DNA of 22,794 nucleotides, from contig RPFO01002109.1 in NCBI GenBank assembly GCA_009746045.1, positions 1 through 22,794 of the forward strand. Reading direction: 5' to 3'. Positions 1 through 9,940 of the stretch are shown here, piece by piece; the first letter of the stretch is position 1; each line of letters begins with the position of its first letter. The notes beneath the pieces are model-generated. The model did no database searches. It worked only from the letters and a program-made list of their open reading frames with translations, and was not told where the DNA came from. This stretch comes from Mesostigma viride (Eukaryota > Streptophyta > Mesostigmatophyceae > Mesostigmatales > Mesostigmataceae). A program made the position numbers and the translations under genes.

Positions 1-1020
1 GGGTGGGTGGGTGGGTGGGTGGGTGGGTGGGTGGGTGGTGGGTGGGTGGGTGGGGTGGGTGGTGGGTGGGTGGGTGGGGTGGTGGGTGGTGGTGGGTGGG
101 TGGGTGGGTGGGTGGGTGTGGGTGGGTTGGGTGGGTGGTGGGTGGGTGGGAGTGAGTGAGTGAGTGAGTGAGTGAGGTTGGTGGGTGGGGGTGGGTGGGT
201 GGTGGTGGTGAGTGAGTGAGTGAGTGGTGGGTGGTGGGTGAGGTGAGTGAGTGAGTGAGTGGTGTGGGTGGTGGTGAGTGGTGAGTGAGTGGGTGAGTGA
301 GTGGTGAGTGAGTGGGTGAGTGAGTGAGTGAGTGAGTGAGTGAAGTGAGTGAGTGAGTGAGTGAGTGAGTGAGTGAGTGAGTGAGTGAGTGAGTGAGTGA
401 GTGAGTGAGTGTGAGTGAGTGAGTGAGTGAGTGAGTGAGTGAGTGAGTGAGTGAGTGAGTGAGTGAGTGAGAGAGTGAGTGAGTGAGTGAGTGAGAGTGA
501 GTCAGGGAGGGAGGGAAGGGAGGAGGGAGGAGGAGGGAGGAGAGGAGAGGGAGGGAGGGAGGGAGGGAGGGAGGGAGGGAGGAGGGAGGGAGGGAGGGAG
601 AGGAGGGAGGGAGGAGGGAGGGAGAGGGAGGAGGGAGGGAGGGGGAGGGAGGGAGGGAGGGGAGGGAGGAGGGAGGGAGGGAGGGAGGGAGGGAGGGAGG
701 GAGGAGAGAGGAGAGGGAGGGAGGAGGAGGAGGGAGGAGGGAGGAGAGGAGGGAGGGAGGGAGGGAGGGAGGAGAGGGAGGGAGGAGGGAGGGGAGAGGG
801 AGGGAGGGAGGAGGAGGGAGGGAGGGAGGGAGGGAGGGAGGGAGGAGGGAGGGAGGAGGAGGGAGGGAGGGAGGGGAGGGAGGGAGGGAGGGAGGAGGGA
901 GGAGAGAGGGAGGGAGGGAGGGAGGGAGGGAGGGAGGGAGGGAGGGAGGGAGGAGAGGAGGGAGGGAGGGAGAAGGAAGGGAGGGAGGGAGGGAGGGAGG
1001 GATCGAGGGAGGGAGCCTGG
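1..1020. repeat. Compound tetranucleotide satellite (GGGT)n-(GTGA)n-(GGGA)n
   Basis: Three blocks follow one another: GGGT-rich to about 150, GTGA-rich to about 505, then GGGA-rich with many GGA slips to about 1020. The last two blocks are mirrored, as TCCC then TCAC, at the outer end of the right inverted-repeat arm (11963-12278). This array therefore belongs to the arm and is not unrelated flank. The window opens inside the array, so its true outer limit is unseen. G-runs on the plus strand could form G-quadruplexes. The open frames of about 200 codons across it (Gly/Arg/Glu on plus, Pro/Ser/Leu on minus) are products of the repeat. Confidence 0.97.
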
Positions 1021-1220
1021 GAGTGCAAACGCCCGGGGAAATACGCTTTGGATTTGGAGCTCGATTTTGCTTTGTAAATTGTCATGATCAATCTGCAGAG
1101 GACGTTTACCGGGCATTTTCGGCATCAGTAGATTAATGCATGAAAGGAGACAGTGTCTCTACCTTTGTCATGTTTCTAAGAAATATCATGGCAATGGTAA
1201 TCCTCCCACCCACACTATTC

Positions 1221-1462
1221 ACCAAGCACACGTTCAGCCCACTGACCAAGCACATGTTCCACCCACTGACCAAGCACACGTTCCACCCACTGACCACACA
1301 CGGGTTCCGCCTACTGACCAAACACACATTCCACCCACTGCATGACCAAACACGGGTTCCCTATACTGACCAAAACCACACGTTCAACTCACTGACCAAG
1401 CACACGCTTTACCCACTGACCACGCACGGGTGCACCATACTAACCAAAGCACTCCGGGTTAG
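1221..1462 (+). repeat. 24-bp minisatellite in left arm
   Basis: About ten units beginning ACCAAGCACACGTTC or a close variant recur at 24-bp spacing (1221, 1245, 1269, 1293, 1317, 1345, 1369, 1395, 1419, 1443), with two spacers of 28 and 26 bp. Because 24 is a multiple of three, the array yields short open frames with an eight-residue periodicity such as DQAHVPPT. The right arm has the same array inverted at about 11527-11765. It is most simply a non-coding minisatellite. Confidence 0.85.
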
Positions 1463-1650
1463 TACCATCATCCACAGGGTGTCCAGGTGCTGCCAAGTTG
1501 CCCTAGCCCCTACACTGCACTCACCCACCAAACTAAACAGCCAATGCAAGCAAACAACCCAACCACCAATTGAAAGCAAACGGCATGTCTCTTTACCCTA
1601 ATAATAAAGTCTGTACAGTCATTCATGCCTTGGGTTGGCTTAAGTTGTGT

Positions 1651-1684
1651 TCACTGACTCAAATAATTCACTGACTCAAATAAT
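1651..1684 (+). repeat. 17-bp tandem duplication, left arm only
   Basis: TCACTGACTCAAATAAT occurs twice head to tail. The right arm at the corresponding place (near 11300) has one related copy, so this is an arm-specific change made after the arms were duplicated. Confidence 0.8.
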
Positions 1685-1995
1685 TAAGTAAACTCGTGCT
1701 CCCGTTGGGTCGCATCGGCCTTCGGCATTCAAGTTCAAAGTAGTTTAGAACAGTATGTTTGAGTATCTTTAGTTCAAATTAGTACAATTACGTTAAGTCA
1801 TTCACACGTAAAGTTGGGTTGACCCCTAAAAAACCTTGAACCCAAATCAAGGCGTGAATGACGGAATAACTGTACCAGTAGGGGCTTGGCCCCTACTACC
1901 GGGTCTACTTGTTATGGATAAATTAAAACACACAAATTATTTTGACCATATAGCTTGTAAATTAGTAACAACATGTAATGGGTGAGACCACGCAC

Positions 1996-2587
1996 CTGCA
2001 CATTGATGTTAACTCGGTACAGCAGGGATGCAGCTGCTAGCTCTCGATTGCCACCCCATGAGCCATCCTTGCGCATCCGTGACAAATAATCTAGAAAGGA
2101 GACCTCTTCCTTTTCATTGAAAGAACTAGAGATCAAGAAGGGCGCGTGTGCCTGCAGAAACGTGGCAATGTATGAATGGTACAGCACCCCATATTCAAGC
2201 AGTTATGATAAAGAGTGGGCATACTAGGAATGAGTTGGCGGCAGTGCATGCGCAGGTGGCAAATTAAACGTGTATAATGACGTGTGTATACGTGATACGT
2301 GGGCGCCGCACAACAACATGCTGTGATCGACATGCCAATGGAAAGGACATGTGAAATGCAGGCAAGCAAACATGGGAACTAAACACGTAAAGAACAACGA
2401 CATAGGCATCTCCACAATACCTGCATATAGTCCACGACTTCCTGTCGGCACTGGTGTGTCCCCATTATGTTTCCCGTGCGCTGATCAATGAGTTATATAT
2501 AGCCCCAAGCAGACAGTTGCCATCATGTGGAATGGCGCAGAGAGGGCAATTGCTGAAGGCCTGTGGCGAGTCCAAGTAACACCATGC
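1996..2587 (-). pseudogene. OTU-family cysteine protease fragment (left arm)
   Basis: OTU proteases remove ubiquitin or related tags with a Cys-His catalytic pair and an acidic residue. On the minus strand an open frame from 2587 reads CPLCAIPHDGNCLLGAIYN, containing the hallmark DGNC; the presumed catalytic Cys follows the Asp codon at 2522-2524. After a -1 frame change it continues TGNIMGTHQCRQEVVDYMQ to a donor after 2421. A 269-bp intron (2152-2420) ends in a pyrimidine-rich TTTCTGCAG, and exon 2 (1996-2151) keeps phase and reads MRKDGSWGGNRELAAASLL, the conserved OTU WGG-EL block. A second donor follows 1996. No downstream exon with the catalytic His is visible before the satellite. The family call is strong; function is doubtful because of the frameshift and missing His. 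It reads outward, toward the satellite. Confidence 0.78.
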
Positions 2588-3059
2588 TCACCGGCAGTAA
2601 CGTCTAACCACAAGTACTCGAAAGATAATTGGGTGTATACGTAAGTGCGCAGGATAAACTTGATCATGACGCCACATGTCGCCACATTCGGGCAATAGGC
2701 ATGGATATCCCCGCCTATTCAATATATATATGAGCGACGTCGTCGGATTACCCACTCGCCAAGTCAAAGTCTTCCCGAAAAGCGAGCAGGCGCGCTAAAG
2801 AAGACTTACATTCGACCAGGAATCATCAACACGCCCAGCTGCTCGCGCAATCTAGTTGCTAAATCTCACAGCGCCGATGCTGCAGGCCGAACCGACCTTT
2901 TCCCACAAATATTAAGCTGCGGCTTTTACAGGGCTAAAATTATCGCGATATTTCAAATAAATACACTCCGATCACTGTCAGCATTGTTGGCAAGCACTCA
3001 ATATGCCCCGGAATCGATGTCTAGTGCAGCACCGCCATTCATTTCTTTATCCTGCTTTA

Positions 3060-4660
3060 TCCATTACTGTACTATCACCGGCCAGGCTGTCTTTGGCCCG
3101 CGCACGCAGTGAAATGTTTATGTTCCGCCTCTCTAATTCGACTCCGCGACACCGGAACAGTCAGCGCGACGCGGAATTGCGCGGGAAACGGCTCTATTTA
3201 CCGTCAACGCGGTTTTACTGAACACCGGTACAACGCTAACCTTGTTCAGCCTGAACCGCCAGCTGATCGAAGCCATTTCGTTCAGTAAATTTCAGAAACC
3301 TTGGAACGGAATCATTTTGTAACATCGTTGGCTAATACTCGGAATCCTCGAATTCAGTCTCTTCGCGCCGATTGGTCCATTTTTAACACCATTTTAACAC
3401 CAAAACCCTTAACACCAAAAAGACACCACGCCCGTACTCGTGCCGCACTTTGAAAACCGTCTCGTTCCGGCCCTATTAGCATTTTCGGGGAAATGGGTAT
3501 ATTTTTATTAGCCAATTATGGACCAATTAAGAGGTGAGAGGGGAAATGAGTATCAGCGAATCCTAATTAAAGGTGGGCACACACACGTGTGGAGGTGACA
3601 GGTGAAAGGCTAATAGGGCGCGTTATTAGACCAGGGAAGCCAGTGGACCTGAGTCATGTCGCCGTGAGGCATAATGGTGAATACCTGGTTACGACCCAGT
3701 AGATCATGAAAAAGATGGAGCGGTCTGGGCTTGTCGTTATTGGGCCCTGGGTCCCACACCCTGTGTTGTTCCTGAGCCAACAGCCAGTATGATATCATCC
3801 TCTAATGAGAGGATGTGCCATGGTACCACAGATGGCCATGCCACATGAATGGCACACCCAAAGGCTAGAATGGAGCATTCTAGTTGTTATTACGGGTGTC
3901 ACCCGTAATGGTTTGAGTCCCTAGATATTTGGAAGCTTGTGCATGATTGATGCTGAATTTCTCACCAAGCGTCCATTATGTAGTGTACTTTTGGGTTTAG
4001 GAGGTTTTTGGTGCCCTCAACTTTATCATCATACCCAAATTTAGAACCATCTCATCACCCCTTTTTTGTTAACATTTGTAGCCAAACCCCCTCATATGGC
4101 AACGTGCAATTCACCAATATTTGTTATCCAAAAAAAATATTAAAAATATATTCAAATAGCCCAACATTGGATCTCGGATCCCATCGAACCGTTTTTCCAG
4201 ATTCGGCGCGACGCTCCGGCACCCGCATCTGGCGCGATTCTGCATTCTACGAAAAATTACTGGCCACGCCCGTTATAAGTTCAGTTTGTTCACAGACGGA
4301 GTGTTAAGCGGTTTGGTGTTAAAATGGTGTTAAAAATGGACCAATCGGCGCGAAGAGACTGAATTCGAGGATTCCGAGTATTAGCCAACGATGTTACAAA
4401 ATGATTCCGTTCCAAGGTTAATTCTGAAATTTACTGAACGAAATGGCTTCGATCAGCTGGCGGTTCAGGCTGAACAAGGTTAGCGTTTGTACCGGTGTTC
4501 AGTAAAACCGCGTTGGCGGTAAACAGAGCCGTTTCCCGCGCAATTCCGCGTCGCGCTGACTGTTCCGGTGTCGCGGAGTCGAATTAGAGAGGCGGAACAT
4601 AAACATTTCACTGCGTGCGCGGGCCAAAGACAGCCTGGCCGGTGATAGTACAGTAATGGA
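3060..4660. mobile_element. Element B: non-autonomous DNA transposon with about 350-bp TIRs
   Basis: The ends 3060-3417 and about 4301-4660 are near-perfect reverse complements, starting TCCATTACTGTACTATCACC and ending GGTGATAGTACAGTAATGGA. TA flanks both sides (3058-3059 and 4661-4662), which fits a TA target duplication; the flanking bases are palindromic, so an AT duplication is equally possible. The inner TIR edge carries repeated TTAACACC motifs. No transposase-like frame is present in the about 900-bp core. It sits exactly at the inner end of the left arm and is absent from the right arm, so it inserted after the arms formed. TA duplication suggests mobilisation by a Tc1/mariner-type or similar enzyme, but the superfamily is not settled. 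Confidence 0.88.
3796..3909. repeat. Cluster of four stem-loops inside element B
   Basis: Within 114 bp there are perfect inverted repeats at 3796-3815 (CATCCTCT/AGAGGATG, 4-nt loop), 3865-3883 (CTAGAATG/CATTCTAG, 3-nt loop) and 3891-3909 (TTACGGGTG/CACCCGTAA, 1-nt centre). A wider pair, TGTGCCAT at 3814-3821 with ATGGCACA at 3849-3856, lies between them. Such density is unusual and could reflect a structured transcript or transposase-binding sites. No known RNA family was recognised. Confidence 0.6.
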
Positions 4661-4662
4661 TA

Positions 4663-4716
4663 TACGAAGGCAAAATGAAAAAAGTTAAAACGTTAGCCGC
4701 CGACAATCTGGAGCGT
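4663..4716 (+). repeat. 54-bp direct repeat, left copy
   Basis: The segment from TACGAAGGCAAAATG to AATCTGGAGCGT is repeated without visible change at 9867-9920 in the same orientation. This copy follows element B, and hence the left arm once B is removed. The other copy abuts the right arm through an A14 tract. A direct repeat just inside an inverted repeat is not explained by either arm. Confidence 0.9.
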
Positions 4717-6332
4717 ACGATGATGGATCCAACGGACGCGATAAACCCGCTAAGTTAGCGGCTCGGGTCGTCCGTCCAGAATACTACAAAATACTACACA
4801 TAAACAACCAATCCAAAACAAGCAAACTACGGAAAACAAACGGCCTTCGGCCCCAACGGTCACAAATCCAACGGAAACGACCCGAAATCGATAAGACCAC
4901 CGAAACGACGCAGCCGCAGGCCACGCCGCCGGACGAAAAACAAAGTGACGTGCTCCGCGAGCAATATGCTGGCTGGCGATGGCAGGAAACGTACGCTAGA
5001 AAATTGGGATGGGGAATGCGCAGCCATGGTTTTATACGTCAAAATTTTATGTTTGAAGAGCAAGTACGAAATTTTCTGAGCTGGAGGTGCGTCAACGGAG
5101 TGATACCTCCGTGGGAGAGGTCCGCGTCGCTATGGCGACCTGGAAATGGAATGTCGTTGTAGATTTAGGTATTGTAGTATCATGCTTAATTGCTTTACGT
5201 ACTGGGTGCCTAGTAAAATCAGTTTGCTGTTCGTGGAAGGCGTGGGGTGGGGCCGACGAGTTTCTGGTGTCATCATATTGGAAAGAACGCTGGATTTTTT
5301 GCCACGGGACGTAACTGGCGATGCCGATGGTGAGGCGTACTACCTACCGGGGTACTACCTGATCGATACTACCTTCTGATGCATTTTCATGGTTGCGTTC
5401 TTTCCTTTTCACCGAATCCACCTAGTCGCAGCAAAGACATAGCGTAGCGTTGCGTTTTATTTTCTTAGCCGTGCAGGACGCCATCTTCATGGTCCTTCGA
5501 ATGTCCGTTAACGTCCGTTCGGTTGCCCAAGGATCTGTGATGCTTTTTTCTGGAATATACTGGGCTTGGAAAGCCCCTCTGGATGCTTGCCTGGTCACGG
5601 GTTTGGGGCGTCATTTACATTCATGGTGCTTTCTGCGTAAGCTGACTTGCTTCGCACGTGGATTTTCACTGGACTGAAGAGCGCGTCTGCTAGCATGTTT
5701 ACGTGGTGTATAAGGTGATCAATCAACTATTTGTTTATAGAAGGTGTGACAATAGAAGGTGTGTTATATATTTCTTCATCAAGCATGTCAAAAGTAATCT
5801 CCACTCGCTTACAACCTGAATTTTGCTTTGCTGGGTCTGCTGTGTTTGTGTCTCACTGTGCAGGCTATCCCCTTGGTTGATCAACCAGGTGCTTTTTGGT
5901 GGCAGCGGGGCCATATACTCTTCTTGGCGTTTTTCATCCATGGCATGTCAATGGCAACGCATGCATGCCAGCCCCTAAACAAGAAAACACTAAGTCACCA
6001 AAGAATGGAATTCAGGGCATGATGGTCATGAGCAGGGTAACAGCAGCATTAATATTAAATGGGCATGATGTCAACAGGAAAACACTAAGTCACGTGAGGA
6101 AAGTCTTTTTATGATCCCAAACAGCCTGGACGTGGCCGTGTGCCAAATTACTTTGTGTAGTCCGCGCATTTCCGGCGCAAGTCGCCGGCCGGACCTTGTG
6201 ACAGCGCCAGAATCATGATTAACATTGTATGACTTTTGTAGGTAGAAAAATGTCTGTGGAGACGCTGTGCGTCGCGCTTAAATATTTTAATATAATTTTA
6301 ATGAAAAGTTTGAAAATTTTCGTAAACCTTAC
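4717..6332. other. Unannotated spacer, no supported gene
   Basis: No frame here resembles a known domain, and the short overlapping frames (60-77 codons on both strands) have no consistent coding signal. Intron-acceptor-like CAG sites occur near 5476 and 5864 but cannot be joined into a convincing model. Two imperfect copies of AAAACACTAAGTCAC lie about 96 bp apart (near 5983 and 6079). A partial inverted pair CCGCTAA/TTAGCGG lies near 4747-4762. A diverged gene with many short exons cannot be excluded. Confidence 0.6.
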
Positions 6333-6363
6333 CTAAGCTTAGCCGCTAGGCGGCTAAGCTTAG
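6333..6363. repeat. Perfect 14-bp hairpin with 3-nt loop
   Basis: CTAAGCTTAGCCGC, loop TAG, then GCGGCTAAGCTTAG form a perfect stem. It lies about 30 bp outside the A-tract that flanks element C. It could be a remnant transposon end, a terminator-like RNA hairpin or a cruciform site. A Helitron-type CTRR terminus does not follow it. Confidence 0.75.
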
Positions 6364-6525
6364 CCAACTGACATGTGCACATCGATAGTCTCAAAAAAAA
6401 AAAGAGCTTTTGACAGATCTGAAAAGTTAGGGCCCGAAAAATACAGATGGCTAGGCGTATATGCAGATCTGTTTTTTTATTCCAGATCTGTACGTAAACT
6501 CCGACGTAATGCCCTTACGTCTTCG

Positions 6526-7895
6526 AGACTCGTCCCGGGCCATGCATGCGGGCGGTGCGGCACAAATACCTGAAAATTAGCCAAAATTAGTCAGCCATGG
6601 TTTTAAAAGTAAGCTAATGGAATTTTAAGGCATGGTAAAACCAGTCCTGAAAAGCTAGCAGCCCAGTTTTATCGCGTGTAGATTGTTTGCTTTCTCGACA
6701 TTTTGTTCGGACGCGAGTGCATTATCACGGGAAGCATTACGATTGGTAGGCAACGATGTCGACGTACGTGAAGCCTCTGCTCTATGACGGGAAGGCATCT
6801 GGCGTTGCTGCAACTGGAATCAGGCCAGTGCCATGTTCGGCACCGTGCACGCGGAAATAAGGCGCCGTCACGTTAGATAGCACTGCTGAGGACGAGCTGC
6901 GCCTGCCTGCCCATAGTTACCGAGTTTTTCTCGCATCGCACTGCATTATTGCTGGCCAGACTTTGCTGCCTTTATGCCCGACAGATTGGTTCACGAACCG
7001 TTTTAATTTGCTGCGTGCGTGGCTCCTGCCCTTCCATGGCAATGTTTGCAATTTCGCACTTTTTCGTTGTGATTGTTGGCACATACTACATAGCCATGCA
7101 CATGACATACTGCATGAAGGTCGCAAAGTTAGGTATAGTTTCTGCTTGTAAATCCTGACGTTATTGCTTCACACACGCTTCCTTGCAATGAAGGCCCTGG
7201 CCGAAGCTCGTTGCTTGCCAAAGCCTTCCTGTGTTGAACAGCGGTTCTCAGTGGGCACATGAAAGAGACGTTGCCAGGCATTGTAAGATTTCCAACCACA
7301 CGCTTGTCCTGTAACCATGCAATTCATTCCATTTGCGTTATGAAGCTGGCAGCTTGTGAGCCTGCAACCATTAATTGCAGTTTGGCACATGTTACAACAA
7401 GTAGGCTCCTTGAATTTAGGCTGCTTTCTCGCTTATTTTTGCTGATGCTACAGGCAACTTTGGACTTTACACGAACTTGAGTCCCACCCGCATCCAGCCC
7501 CCCCAATCATCCATCCACTCCGTCCCTACCCACCCAATTATACCACCGTCTTCCCGCCCACTCTTGAACTAATCAGCCCAACCCCCCAGCCCAAGACACA
7601 GGCAAATGCCCATGTAGCCACCCATGTGCGCGTGCAAAGAGACACTCAACTAGCTAGGCTGCATATACGTGCCATGGGGGCATAATAGGTGCATGGGCGC
7701 AGGTGCACATGCAGGCCCGCAGGCATGCACACAAGCAGGCAGACAGGCTGACAGATGGGTGGGCAGTAGGCGGGTGGCAGACATGCAGGCGGGCAGGCGG
7801 GAGGATGGGCAGAACGTTGGGTGGACAGGCGAGTAAGAAGGTCGTTGGGTCCAAGCAACCAGTTTATTGGTGATGGATTAATGTATGTGGCGCAT
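6526..7895. other. Interior of element C left of the satellite, no supported gene
   Basis: Frames of 60-73 codons on both strands overlap one another and show no recognisable motif. The stretch 7480-7640 is C-rich (poly-pyrimidine with CCCACC runs), and 7690-7860 is rich in GCAGGC/GGCAGG motifs leading into the GT-rich array. I see no promoter, RNA gene or domain that I can defend. Confidence 0.55.
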
Positions 7896-8725
7896 GTGTG
7901 AAAGTCTGCCTGTGTTTGTGTGGGATTGTATGCATGTGCACGTGTGCTCGTGGGTGTGTGCACATTTGTGTGCATGTGTGTTCTGACGACGATGTGTGTG
8001 TTAGTGTGTGCGCATGTGTTAGCGTGCATGTGCGCACGTGGGTGTGTGCATGTGTGCATGTGTGCATGTGTGCGTGTGTGCGTGTGTGCGTGTGTGCGTG
8101 TGTGCGTGTGTGCGTGTGTGCGTGTGTGCGTGTGTGCGTGTGTGCGTGTGTGCGTGTGTGCGTGTGTGCGTGTGTGCGTGTGTGCGTGTGTGCGTGTGTG
8201 CGTGTGTGCGTGTGTGCGTGTGTGCGTGTGTGCGTGTGTGCGTGTGTGCGTGTGTGCGTGTGTGCGTGTGTGCGTGTGTGCGTGTGTGCGTGTGTGCGTG
8301 TGTGCGTGTGTGCGTGTGTGCGTGTGTGCGTGTGTGCGTGTGTGCGTGTGTGCGTGTGTGCGTGTGTGCGTGTGTGCGTGTGTGCGTGTGTGCGTGTGTG
8401 CGTGTGTGCGTGTGTGCATGTGTGCATGTGTGCATGTGTGCGTGTGTGCATGTGTGTATGTGTGCATGTGTGTATGCGTGCGTGTGTGCATGTGTGTGTG
8501 TGTGCGTGTGTGCATGCGTGCATGTGTGCATGCGTGCATGTGTGCATGCGTGCATGTGTGCATGTGTGCATGTGTGCATGTGTGTATGTGTGTGCGTGTG
8601 TGCATGTGTGTGTGAACATTTGTGTGCATGTGTAGTATGTGGGCGTGTGTGTGTGAACATTTGTGTGCATGTGCAGTATGTGGGCGTGTGTGTGTGTGCA
8701 TGTGTGTGTGCTGGGGGGTAGGATG
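7896..8725. repeat. (TGTGTGCG)n minisatellite, alternating purine-pyrimidine
   Basis: The core, about 8068-8415, is a nearly pure 8-bp repeat TGTGTGCG. Flanks degenerate with CATG and TATG variants to 7896 and 8725. A 43-base near-duplicate with TGTGAACATTTGTGTGCATG recurs near 8610 and 8653. The alternating purine-pyrimidine pattern favours Z-DNA. Eight-bp units cycle through all frames every 24 bp without a stop, which produces long open frames (up to 369 codons on minus, Cys/Val-rich on plus). These should not be annotated as proteins. Confidence 0.97.
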
Positions 8726-9733
8726 GATAGGGAAAACAAAGAGTGAAAAATGCAAGGTGTGGGGGAGTTCAATGTTTCACCTCGCGGCAAAAGTCATTGT
8801 GCCTGCCGCGTGTATTGACAAGCAGCTGTGGGCACGGTTGCAGCAAGTGAGTACACGCCAAGGGCCTAGACGGTTCATGCACTAGCACACAGCCAATGGG
8901 ACGAAACATCTGCACATATAACTTGGGTTCATCAATTCTGCACATTACCGGCTTGGGTTCATCAACTGAATTCTGCACCTTACACTTGCATGGCTCATGG
9001 TTTCAATCGCTGCTCAATTGACAGAAAATGCACAGGCCATCAACATTCAGATATGTTAATCCTGAAAAGTGACCTTCCACACCAGGAGAATGAAGGTCGA
9101 TGCTGCTTTGACGCATGAGCCTAATCCACGTGCTCTCGGAGGTCTCCACCTCGGCAGGAGCACCTGCAGGCGTCGTGGCTCGCTTACCTCAAGCAATATG
9201 CGCATGCTGAAAGCTACCGGGGTCTATGCAGAGTTACATTATCGGCCCGGACAAAGCACATCTTTCTCGGCAACGAAGCTCTGAGCAGCGCTATATTGTC
9301 GTGGCCGGACTTCAATGTCGCCATTAAAATGTCAAAAGCTGTTTGATTCGTCCAAGGAAAATGCGTGCATGGTAGACAGATAATAAGATGCCCGGGCGTG
9401 TAGACATGACAAGCAACTGCTTAGATGGCGCTCCTCGCGTTTTCCCTCGACTCAGTTCGTAATGGCGCCTAATCCAATGCAGCAAATGCACATGGGTGTG
9501 ACCAGAATACAGAGCCTAGTGCACGCGGCATTATTGTTTGGTCTGTCGCACAATTGCTGTTGTGTTTGCAATTATTCTGCTCGCTAAGATGCAGGATTAA
9601 CTTCGGCTTGATTTCTTAATTACCCTCGTGTGCAGGTCATACGGCTGACATTCCTCTAGCTTTCGTACAGTAGCCATGGCTGAATTTTGCTTCCAGGTAC
9701 TGAACAAGTGAACACGGCCTGCACCTCGACCCC
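8726..9733. other. Interior of element C right of the satellite, no supported gene
   Basis: Only short frames of about 70 codons occur, none with a recognised motif. A partial direct duplication of CTTGGGTTCATCAA with CTGCACATTAC/CTGCACCTTAC lies at about 8921-8981. The remainder looks like ordinary non-coding transposon filler. Confidence 0.5.
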
Positions 9734-9866
9734 CGAAGACGTAAAGGCATTACGTCGGAGTTTACGTACAGATCTGGAATAAAAAAACAGATCTGCATAT
9801 ACGCCTAGCCATCTGTATTTTTCGGGCCCTAACTTTACAGATCTGTCAAAAGCCCAAAAAAAAAAC

Positions 9867-9920
9867 TACGAAGGCAAAATGAAAAAAGTTAAAACGTTAG
9901 CCGCCGACAATCTGGAGCGT
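9867..9920 (+). repeat. 54-bp direct repeat, right copy
   Basis: Same sequence and orientation as 4663-4716. It begins two bases after the A-tract flank of element C and is followed by CCGTCT and an A14 run (9927-9940) that touches the right arm. The A-run gives the junction a retroposed look. Confidence 0.9.
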
Positions 9921-9940
9921 CCGTCTAAAAAAAAAAAAAA

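Larger units (their letters stand above)
1021..3055 (+). repeat. Left arm of long inverted repeat A
   Basis: This about 2.03-kb stretch is matched, reversed and complemented, by 9941-11962. Homology is continuous from GAGTGCAAAC next to the GGGA satellite to CTTTATCCTGC at 3045-3055. The arms differ by scattered substitutions and small indels: a 17-bp tandem duplication at 1651-1684 only here, a 9-bp coding difference in the OTU exon, and a dinucleotide expansion near 2725. These differences show that the arms are separate, aged copies rather than an assembly mirror. The arm holds a 24-bp minisatellite and a minus-strand OTU fragment. A foldback-type transposon or a segmental inverted duplication would both explain it. 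Confidence 0.93.
6404..9855. mobile_element. Element C: 3.45-kb element with 122-bp TIRs (MULE-like)
   Basis: The ends 6404-6525 and 9734-9855 are inverted copies, starting GRGCTTTTGACAGATCTG. The outer flanks are A-tracts of 11 (6393-6403) and 10 (9856-9865) on the same strand, compatible with a 9-10-bp target duplication. TIRs over 100 bp with a 9-bp-class duplication are typical of Mutator-like elements, which is why I lean that way. Each TIR holds three copies of the 8-bp palindrome CAGATCTG. The interior (6526-9733) has no recognisable transposase and includes an 8-bp satellite, so the element appears non-autonomous. Confidence 0.8.

Noticed and set aside
1-150. Telomeric repeat
   Set aside because: GGGT tetramers are irregular, shift into GTGA and GGGA, and are part of an internal inverted repeat; no TTTAGGG or TTAGGG type is present.
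487-1125. Open frames of about 200 codons on both strands
   Set aside because: They are translations of (GGGA)n with slips; low-complexity Gly/Arg/Glu or Pro/Ser/Leu without any domain.
1221-1462. CRISPR array
   Set aside because: Units are contiguous 24-bp tandem repeats without unique spacers, in a eukaryotic context.
6333-6363. Helitron 3' hairpin
   Set aside because: No CTRR follows at the usual distance and no TC start with homologous context was found.
7646-8790. Frames up to 369 codons (His/Thr-rich minus, Cys/Val-rich plus)
   Set aside because: An 8-bp satellite with no stop in its 24-bp cycle explains all of them on both strands.
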